From assembly GCA_024225195.1 (NCBI GenBank), contig JAAEMV010000072.1:1-39510 (forward strand): a DNA stretch of 39,510 bases. Reading direction: 5' to 3'. Both the position numbers and the translations under genes were made by a program. The notes below the pieces were generated by a model. It did no database searches. It was not told the origin of the DNA and saw nothing but the letters and a program-made list of their open reading frames with translations. Below are positions 33,613-39,510 of this stretch, piece by piece. The DNA comes from Planctomycetaceae bacterium (lineage in GTDB: Bacteria > Planctomycetota > Planctomycetia > Pirellulales > Pirellulaceae). Each line of letters begins with the position of its first letter. Within the stretch, counting starts at the first letter, position 1.

Positions 33613-34743
33613 CTACTCCAAACGGGCTGCCTCAGAAACAAAGATTTCAGCAATTCGTTCAGCGGCATGTCCGTCCCATAAAGCAGGGCATTCACCTGTT
33701 TTGTAGGTGCCGTTAATAACTTCCGTCAAATGAAGTTTCAGTTTTTCGGAGTCGCTGCCAACGAGCGTACTGGTTCCGAGGGTGACGGTGATCGGTCGCT
33801 CGGTGTTAGGTCGCATCGTAAGGCACGGAACACCAAGTGCTGTCGATTCTTCTTGTAACCCTCCTGAGTCGGTGACGATGACTTTCGCCTGAGAGGTAAG
33901 GCAAAGGAAGTCGTTGTAACCTGCGGGGCCGAGGCAGGTGATATTGCTGGCTGAATCTAAAAGATCCAAATATCCAAAAGCTTCTAAACGGGATTTTGTT
34001 CGCGGATGGATTGGGAAAACCAGCGGTAAATTGGCAGAAATTTCTACCAAAACCTTTAGCAATTCCCCGAGTACTTTTTCGTCATCTACATTGGCAGGCC
34101 GGTGCAAAGTAACGACACCATATTTCCCGGGCTCGAGTGACAAATCTTGAAGAATACTACTCTGTTTTGCTCGTTCAACCTGATTCAATAGTGTGTCGAT
34201 CATGACGTTTCCAACCAGATGAATTTTGGAGTCGTCGTGTCCCTCATGTTGAAGATTTTTTACACCATCCGGTTCAGAGGGAAGAAGCATATCGCAAATT
34301 GAATCGGTCAGCATGCGATTGATTTCTTCTGGCATCGTGAGGTCAAAACTGCGAAGACCGGCTTCAACATGAGCCACGGGTATTAGAAGTTTCGCCGCCG
34401 CAATGGTGGCGGCCATGGTTGAGTTGACGTCGCCAACGACAATCATCCGGTGAAAGGGAGTGCCATTCTCCGACGCCTCCACAAGCACATTCTCGATCGC
34501 GATTAAAATTTCCGCGGTTTGTTTTCCGTGGCTTCCCGAACCTATTCCTAAAGAAATTTCCGGGCGCTTAATCCCCAACTCCTCAAAGAAAATATCTGAT
34601 AAATTGGAATCGTAATGTTGGCCAGTGTGAATTAACACTGGATCAAGGCAATCATGTTGTTCAAAAGCCCTTAAGATTGGGGCTATTTTCATAAAGTTAG
34701 GGCGTGCCCCGACGATGCATGCGATTCGTAGTTTTGTGGTCAT
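33613..34743 (-). CDS. wecB: UDP-N-acetylglucosamine 2-epimerase (non-hydrolysing)
   Basis: A 376-residue WecB/MnaA-type enzyme that interconverts UDP-GlcNAc and UDP-ManNAc. Family blocks are VGARPNFMKIAPI (11-23), HTGQHYD, VVGDVNSTMAATIAA, AHVEAGLRSFDLTMPEEINR, TLHRPANVDD, FPIHPRT and DSGGLQEESTALGVPCLTMR. All catalytic acidic and histidine positions of the family appear intact. It lies between the glycosyltransferase gene at 35008 and the dehydrogenase gene at 32071 and supplies an activated ManNAc-type sugar or its uronic acid to the polysaccharide. A 264-base gap without a visible gene separates it from the upstream gene. Confidence 0.95.
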   Translation of the reverse strand: MTTKLRIACIVGARPNFMKIAPILRAFEQHDCLDPVLIHTGQHYDSNLSDIFFEELGIKRPEISLGIGSGSHGKQTAEILIAIENVLVEASENGTPFHRMIVVGDVNSTMAATIAAAKLLIPVAHVEAGLRSFDLTMPEEINRMLTDSICDMLLPSEPDGVKNLQHEGHDDSKIHLVGNVMIDTLLNQVERAKQSSILQDLSLEPGKYGVVTLHRPANVDDEKVLGELLKVLVEISANLPLVFPIHPRTKSRLEAFGYLDLLDSASNITCLGPAGYNDFLCLTSQAKVIVTDSGGLQEESTALGVPCLTMRPNTERPITVTLGTSTLVGSDSEKLKLHLTEVINGTYKTGECPALWDGHAAERIAEIFVSEAARLE

Positions 34744-34986
34744 GGTATTAAAAGTGAATGATTGTTTAGTACGTTGGCAACCGTCTAGTGTCCACGAAAA
34801 TTGTCATTGTGCGCGGTTATCACAAGGATTTCTACTTGGTGGGTTGTCTATCATAATCAAACAAGCGGACAGTCCCGTTAAATTTGTTTACCGCTTCGAA
34901 ACTAGCTCGCGGAATAACGTGCACGGGCGTGTTATAACAATTGTGATAGTTGTCTCGGATCGTTGGGGAAAGCACGCCGGTTATCT

Positions 34987-35000
34987 GAACAACGTTGTTC
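34987..35000. other. 14-bp perfect palindrome downstream of a glycosyltransferase gene
   Basis: GAACAACGTTGTTC is a perfect palindrome placed 8 bases past the stop codon of the gene at 35008-36240 and 244 bases upstream of wecB. It could be an operator for a dimeric regulator acting on wecB, or chance. No flanking T-run suggests termination. Confidence 0.25.
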
Positions 35001-35007
35001 CCCGCCA

Positions 35008-36240
35008 TCAGACTTCTGACAGCAGATCGTAATAGGCTTGGATCGAGTTTTCTTTTGTAAATCGAGTTGTTGCAGCAATCTGGCATCTCTGCTGATAAAG
35101 GGCCAACTCTCCGCGTTTCTCGTAAATTTGGATCGCTAAATCAGCTAGTAATGCAGGTTTGTCGGGAGGGGAAACCCAACCTAAATCATCGTCCAAAATG
35201 GTTTGAGCAAGTTCCGAATCAGGTTCGGTAATTCCGATGATCGGGCATCCCGCTGCTAAAATGTTATACATGCGAGAGGGGACCGAGATTCCAGACATTT
35301 CAGGGATAAATGAGATAATGGAAATGTCAGCGGCGCTAATTAATGCGGCTAAATCTTCGCGAGGAACGGGATCAAGTATGGTAACGGATTTGAGTTTTTT
35401 TTCGTTACAAATCTGTTTAAGATTTTGTTTGCCGCCACCCCATCCCCGCATCATCCATCGCACTTCGCTGAATCCTTTTTGCTCAAGAATTGTGGCGGCT
35501 TCCGCAATTATATTCAGTCCGTGTGTTCGGCCCATGTTGCCCGAGTACTGAATGACCAGCTCGTTTTTACTGCTGGTCTCACTTTTGAATTTATTGTTCT
35601 CTGCTGGAACCCGACGCATTCGGTCGTCGGCCCAGTTTGTAATGACGGAGACTTTTGATTTCAGCTGCGGGTCTTTCTTTAAAACGAGCTTTTTCATGTC
35701 TCGGCCAATGGTGATAATTTGATTGACAGATTGATAGAGCCGTCGAGTTGCAAAATCGATAATTCGATATGGTAGCGATGCAGATTGCGTGAAACCGGTG
35801 GGCACAAGCACGTCTGGATAAATGTCGTGTATGAGTAAGTAGGTTCGTGCTCCCCGCATTTTAGCTGCCAATGTTGCGACAAATGGTAAGGGTGGTGGAT
35901 TGGTTACCACCAACACCCGATCGCCACGACGAAATCGAAATAACATCTTTATGAAGAAAGTCATCATGATCGTGATGACGTTGACTCCGCGGAGCATCAG
36001 TCGGTCTTTCGAAAACGTGGTGCTCCAGCAGCGGTTAACCTGAACGCCGTTTATAACCTCACGCCGTAACGCTTTTTGCCCACGAGACGTATACGTTGGC
36101 TGAGCACAAATTACTGAGATAGAGTAATTGCTGTTTTTGGATTCGCTCGCTAGACCCTCCGCGATTTGTGTCATCAAATGCGCAGTGGCGGCATCGTCTG
36201 GCGCAAATAACTCAGAAACTATCCAAATCGTGTTAGGCAT
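35008..36240 (-). CDS. Glycosyltransferase, family 4 (WbuB-like)
   Basis: A 410-residue GT-B glycosyltransferase. The N-terminal acceptor domain starts WIVSELFAPDDAATAHLM and contains VVTNPPPLPFVATLAAKMRG and LLIHDIYPDVLVPTG, the DIYPD motif typical of WbuB/WcaI-like GT4 enzymes. The donor domain has VIQYSGNMGRTHGLNIIAEA, MMRGWGGGKQ and ISFIPEMSGISVPSRMYNILAAGCP, where the Ser-containing acidic-like E...P pattern fits the nucleotide-sugar site. It would add a sugar (often FucNAc or GlcNAc in relatives) to a lipid-linked chain at the inner membrane. It overlaps the upstream epimerase gene by 8 bases, indicating translational coupling. Confidence 0.88.
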   Translation of the reverse strand: MPNTIWIVSELFAPDDAATAHLMTQIAEGLASESKNSNYSISVICAQPTYTSRGQKALRREVINGVQVNRCWSTTFSKDRLMLRGVNVITIMMTFFIKMLFRFRRGDRVLVVTNPPPLPFVATLAAKMRGARTYLLIHDIYPDVLVPTGFTQSASLPYRIIDFATRRLYQSVNQIITIGRDMKKLVLKKDPQLKSKVSVITNWADDRMRRVPAENNKFKSETSSKNELVIQYSGNMGRTHGLNIIAEAATILEQKGFSEVRWMMRGWGGGKQNLKQICNEKKLKSVTILDPVPREDLAALISAADISIISFIPEMSGISVPSRMYNILAAGCPIIGITEPDSELAQTILDDDLGWVSPPDKPALLADLAIQIYEKRGELALYQQRCQIAATTRFTKENSIQAYYDLLSEV

Positions 36241-37279
36241 TCGAAGACGCTTGAAATTTGCTGGGTGGTCTGCGATTAGGAATGGAGTGAATCTTGCCTT
36301 CTGCCTGGTACCAACTCACCATTTGTTGGATGCCGTCTGTTACCGAAATCGCTGGCGGATCTGCAATTTTATGAATTTTCGAGGCGTCAATTTGAGTATT
36401 CGCAACGGCTAATTTATTGATTCTCGCGGAAGAGATCGGCAGGTTTTTACCCGTGAGTTTGATCAATAAGTCGAGGGGAAAAACTAACAGACGAGCGAGC
36501 CACAGAGGCAGTGAGAAAGTTGGTTTTTTGCGGTCGAGCTCTCGATATACATTTTCGACGATCTGGCGACTGCAAAGGTCTGGGACATCGACGTAGTTAA
36601 AGAAATCAATGCCTTGTTGCGGTTGATTTTTATTGATCCAAAGGTTGATGGAGGTAGAAACAATATTGTCGACAAATGCGAGGCTTTTGATATTTGCCAT
36701 TTTGCCGACTCGCAAGAATTTGCCGCTATCTATTTGTCGAATTAGAGAATACATATTGGCGAAGCTGTTTGGGCCAAAGATAACTGTCGGTCGCATTACT
36801 AAACATTGGTTAGCTTGATCCGCTTCGCACCATTGAATGCAAACTTTTTCGGCGGCGAGTTTGGTTGAGCCATAAGGCGAGTTTGGTTTTGGTTCAGTTG
36901 TTTCCGTTGGAGGTGTATCTTGTTTTCCATATAAAGCCACGGTTGAAAAGAAGCAGAGTTTTCTAACGCCGTGCTGCTGCATGGAATCGCAAACATTGGA
37001 CATGCCGCCAACGTTGACATCGTGGAATGTCTGTTCTGAAATTCCAAAGTCGTGATGGGCCGCCGCGAGATGAATCACCGCGTCAACTCCAACCATCGCT
37101 TTGTTCAATGCAGCAATATCTCGGACATCTCCTTGGATAAATTTAACGTTGCTATTGTTTGCCAATTCGCTAGACGGTTCGTGTAAATCAAAGCAGGTAC
37201 AGTAATGGCCTTCGTCTGTCAGGAGACGGCAGAATACTGAACCGACGAACCCGGTTCCTCCAGTAATAAGAATATTCAT
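36233..37279 (-). CDS. NAD-dependent nucleotide-sugar epimerase/dehydratase (extended SDR)
   Basis: A 348-residue extended short-chain dehydrogenase. It has the NAD-binding TGGTGFVGS (6-14), QGDVRD, HLAAAHHDFG, FFSTVALYG and the catalytic pair Tyr136/Lys140 in SPYGSTKLAAEK. Substrate residues beyond this do not identify the reaction; UDP-GlcNAc 4-epimerase-like or 4-ketoreductase roles (as for WbpV/WbjF types beside WbuB-like transferases) are possible. The start lies 9 bases past the stop of the acyltransferase gene, and the end overlaps the glycosyltransferase gene, so the three form a tight unit. Confidence 0.88.
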   Translation of the reverse strand: MNILITGGTGFVGSVFCRLLTDEGHYCTCFDLHEPSSELANNSNVKFIQGDVRDIAALNKAMVGVDAVIHLAAAHHDFGISEQTFHDVNVGGMSNVCDSMQQHGVRKLCFFSTVALYGKQDTPPTETTEPKPNSPYGSTKLAAEKVCIQWCEADQANQCLVMRPTVIFGPNSFANMYSLIRQIDSGKFLRVGKMANIKSLAFVDNIVSTSINLWINKNQPQQGIDFFNYVDVPDLCSRQIVENVYRELDRKKPTFSLPLWLARLLVFPLDLLIKLTGKNLPISSARINKLAVANTQIDASKIHKIADPPAISVTDGIQQMVSWYQAEGKIHSIPNRRPPSKFQASSNA

Positions 37280-37287
37280 TTCAGCGC

Positions 37288-37881
37288 CTATTTAATATCA
37301 ACGGAACGGTGCCACGTTCCATTGATTTTCTTACTATGTTCGACTCGGTCGTTTTGATTTAGAAATCGATCGCGAATTTTTTTTGCAGGGCAACCAGCGA
37401 AAATTGTATAGGGTGGAACATCTTTGGTAACCACACTGCCCGCTCCGATAATACTACCTTCGCCAATCGTTACGCCGTCCATGATGATTGCGCCCAGTCC
37501 GACCCATACATCATCCTGAATGACCACACCCTTTTGAGTGGCCTGGATTTCTCGTGAGGCATCCAGTCCCGTTTTGATCATTGGTGTGCCGATGACTTCA
37601 ATCAAATGGTCTCCACCAGTAATCGCAACTTTTGGTGCGAGTTGGACGTAATTGCCAATCTGGATATTTTGAACCCCAAAGTAACAATCGTAGCCGATAA
37701 AGACATCGTGCCCAATTTTAAGGTCACGAAAACAGACAACGACTCCGCGGTTAAATTGCAGATTATGCCCATAGTTGCGTATGCCGCACCGGAGATTTGC
37801 GTGAAGCCAGGTTCGGCAGCGGCGGACGCCGTACGCAAGGCTCTTATTGGATTTGATTAGTTGTTTGAGTTTTCCCAACAT
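37288..37881 (-). CDS. Hexapeptide-repeat O-acetyltransferase
   Basis: A 197-residue left-handed beta-helix acyltransferase of the WbbJ/NodL/maltose acetyltransferase type. Start at ATG 37881; the preceding in-frame TTG is less likely. Hexapeptide turns fill residues 50-175: [34 protein letters not shown] (loop with catalytic His), [38 protein letters not shown] and the family closing [12 protein letters not shown]. It would use acetyl-CoA to acetylate a sugar of the polysaccharide or its precursor. The basic N-terminal 25 residues may contact the membrane or a lipid-linked acceptor. Confidence 0.9.
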   Translation of the reverse strand: MLGKLKQLIKSNKSLAYGVRRCRTWLHANLRCGIRNYGHNLQFNRGVVVCFRDLKIGHDVFIGYDCYFGVQNIQIGNYVQLAPKVAITGGDHLIEVIGTPMIKTGLDASREIQATQKGVVIQDDVWVGLGAIIMDGVTIGEGSIIGAGSVVTKDVPPYTIFAGCPAKKIRDRFLNQNDRVEHSKKINGTWHRSVDIK

Positions 37882-37964
37882 CAATCTTTGTCGGTTTCTA
37901 ACGACAGCGCCCGAAATATAAGATAGCTGATTTTCAATGTATGTTTTATGGACGCAGGCTTTAC

Positions 37965-39116
37965 TTAGGAAGCGTTAACTTTTAGTACACCGAGAATGAT
38001 AGCCTCTTTTACAGCCTCGGGCGTGAATTGTTCTCGAACTAATTTCAAACAAGAGTTTGATAAGCTTTTTACCTTTGGATAGGTTGCTTCGATGGTGTTG
38101 GCCAGCGATTCAGCTGATTCAAAATCAAAAAACGCTCCGGTTTCATCCTCGATGATAGCTGAGACTTCAGGAGGGTGGTTTATTCCTCGGTTTTCTTCTG
38201 TGATGACAGGGATGCCAGAAGCCATGTATTGAATGGCAGAGAGACCAGCCCAAGAGGGAATCACACCAATGTCAGCTTTGCTTAAAAATTGAGTTAGGTC
38301 GTCGTCGTATTTTGCCCCGTGAAAACGAATGACATCATTGAGATCGAGGGCGATTGATTTTTCTTTTGTGGCTGTTAGTTCAGGACCGTCACCCACAATG
38401 TCAACCACGAAAGTGACGCCCCGATCTTTTAGAATTGCCGCTGCTTCGATTAAGAGACGCATTTTTTTATCGCGATAAAGCCGGCCAATGTACAGCACGC
38501 GGATGGTGCGGTCATTTTCGGTAACTTGCCGATCATTCGCTGATAACTTGTAATCCGCGTCATTCAAGCAATTCCAAATCGTAGTCATGGTCGACGGTTC
38601 AACTCCAGCCTTTTCCAGCCTCAACCGCCCCACTTCATCGTAGGCAAGAATTCCATCGGCATGTTTATAGAAAAATAATCGAAGCCACCGACCTAAAAAA
38701 CCCTGTCCGGCGAGCGTAGCATGACTCCACCAGCAGACTTTGACTCTGAGGATTTTCGCGATGAAAAATAGCGGAAAGCTCGAGAGTATATGTGGATCTG
38801 CTCCCAGTAATATTAAGACATTCGGTCGTGTCCGAACCAAGTTGATAATCGCTCCCCATTGCCAAACGATAAAGTGCATTTGGGTGATGTTAACGACAAA
38901 GTTCTTGACCCACTTAATCTTTAATGGGGGTTGTGGCTCAAAGTTTCGCATCTTTTGATACGGTGATTTTTTGCCACAGCAGATGGTGAAGTCAATTCGA
39001 GGATCCGAGGCAATTCGATTGAAGACCGATTCTCGATAGTGAATCAACGTCAGGTACTGCAGGACAACGACCGGTCGTTTGTCTACTTCTGAATTGAGTT
39101 CTTTTTGTTTGGGCAT
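37965..39116 (-). CDS. Glycosyltransferase (GT4/GT1-like, GT-B fold)
   Basis: A 383-residue glycosyltransferase. The N-terminal half includes [20 protein letters not shown] and the hydrophobic patch [22 protein letters not shown]. The C-terminal donor domain has [57 protein letters not shown] and [16 protein letters not shown], a standard GT4 nucleotide-sugar site. Sugar specificity is not evident. It is the first complete gene of the polysaccharide cluster in the window and lies 83 bases upstream of the acyltransferase gene. Confidence 0.88.
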   Translation of the reverse strand: MPKQKELNSEVDKRPVVVLQYLTLIHYRESVFNRIASDPRIDFTICCGKKSPYQKMRNFEPQPPLKIKWVKNFVVNITQMHFIVWQWGAIINLVRTRPNVLILLGADPHILSSFPLFFIAKILRVKVCWWSHATLAGQGFLGRWLRLFFYKHADGILAYDEVGRLRLEKAGVEPSTMTTIWNCLNDADYKLSANDRQVTENDRTIRVLYIGRLYRDKKMRLLIEAAAILKDRGVTFVVDIVGDGPELTATKEKSIALDLNDVIRFHGAKYDDDLTQFLSKADIGVIPSWAGLSAIQYMASGIPVITEENRGINHPPEVSAIIEDETGAFFDFESAESLANTIEATYPKVKSLSNSCLKLVREQFTPEAVKEAIILGVLKVNAS

Positions 39117-39300
39117 TTTGGTTGAGGGTAACTAGCAAAAACGAATGTTTTGTCGAATGCTAATAAGGTACATCGATGAGTTTTTCTTTTGTGCTAGAAA
39201 CGGTTGGAGAGTCACCATTCGCTTTTATGAAATAAAGACGGATTTCCTATCAGATATTCGGAACGAACTAATCATGACGGAGGACGCTTAGAAGTGATGC

Positions 39301-39510
39301 CTAAATAGAATTTCTTTTGTCTAGCGGTGCCGGTCTGTGTATGGGTAATTGTGGACTGGCAACATGCTGGCTGTTTGGTTGCTGATTTTTCTTTAACAAC
39401 CTTGTATGCAGCCAACCAATGATCAATGCAAAACAGAAAACAGTGGAAGCTGAGCCCAGTAAGCTTCCTTGCTTGAAAGACAGGAGGAGATTGAAAGTAA
39501 AAATGGCAAA
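39301..39510 (-). CDS. C-terminal end of a membrane protein, possibly O-antigen polymerase or ligase (cut by window edge)
   Basis: On the minus strand a frame enters at 39510 and runs 69 residues to TAG at 39301-39303. It starts with a hydrophobic stretch FAIFTFNLLLSF, then KQGSLLGSAS, a second membrane segment TVFCFALIIGWLHT, and a polar, Pro/Gln-rich tail ending LDKRNSI. This looks like the last helices and cytoplasmic tail of a polytopic protein. In this position of a polysaccharide cluster an O-antigen polymerase/ligase or flippase would fit, but no motif proves it. 184 bases without a visible gene separate it from the glycosyltransferase at 39116. Confidence 0.55.
   Translation of the reverse strand, partial: FAIFTFNLLLSFKQGSLLGSASTVFCFALIIGWLHTRLLKKNQQPNSQHVASPQLPIHRPAPLDKRNSI

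Noticed and set aside
34832-35086. An 84-residue minus-strand frame between wecB and the glycosyltransferase gene
   Set aside because: It overlaps the end of the glycosyltransferase gene in another frame and has no recognisable features.
39482-39510. AGGAGG followed by ATG at 39503 as the start of a plus-strand gene
   Set aside because: Spacing of about 15 bases is too long, and the minus strand here carries a better-supported membrane protein end.

Overview
The window looks like chromosomal DNA of a planctomycete, probably near the Pirellulales. This rests on content, not on a database search: an exosortase of the planctomycete type fused to an EpsI-like domain, PQQ-like beta-propeller secreted proteins, a CsrA with a long C-terminal extension, a single-chain HyuA-HyuB (5-oxoprolinase-like) protein carrying an insert, and an EEP-fold protein of a kind I associate with planctomycetes. 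By eye the base composition is slightly below 50% GC. I see no tRNA, rRNA, insertion sequence, phage gene or CRISPR array, so this is a chromosomal backbone segment rather than an island.

Layout. 1-3145 (minus strand): a RegB/RegA (PrrB/PrrA) redox two-component pair followed by the 5' part of a secreted PQQ-like propeller protein that runs off the window. 3206-5210 (plus): a two-span membrane protein divergent from regB, a receiver-HATPase protein and a 59-residue membrane protein. 5751-13601 (plus): a ten-gene Mrp-type cation/proton antiporter operon in the order E-F-G-A'(DUF4040)-B-C-D-D'-small His-rich protein-D'', closed by a good terminator. This order matches the archaeal Mbh/Mrp module rather than the Bacillus A-to-G order. 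There are three antiporter-like subunits, and two proteins have histidine-rich loops. 13929-15470: a polytopic membrane protein. 15471-15834: an intergenic stretch with several consecutive hairpins. 15835-17808: an EEP-fold protein that has lost most catalytic residues, convergent with csrA. 18140-20371: a free-standing protein resembling the N-terminal regulatory part of NAD-glutamate dehydrogenase, then transaldolase. 20713-23627: sulfate activation genes cysD and fused cysNC. 23727-30057: an alpha/beta hydrolase, a PQQ-like protein and the HyuA-HyuB protein. 30054-39510 (minus): a surface polysaccharide operon (partial membrane protein, glycosyltransferases, hexapeptide acyltransferase, epimerase, UDP-GlcNAc 2-epimerase, nucleotide-sugar dehydrogenase) ending in the exosortase.

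How the parts fit. The Mrp complex would handle Na+/H+ homeostasis, consistent with a marine or saline habitat. RegB/RegA would tie transcription to the redox state of the quinone pool. CsrA, transaldolase and the GDH-like fragment touch central carbon and nitrogen metabolism. CysD/CysNC make APS/PAPS. The minus-strand cluster builds a polysaccharide from UDP-HexNAc precursors, and the exosortase probably processes or anchors exported proteins linked to it.

The most unusual items are the CsrA-pseudoreceiver fusion, the EEP pseudoenzyme, the Mrp operon with paired His-rich loops and three antiporter subunits, and the hairpin-rich intergenic region near 15.6 kb.
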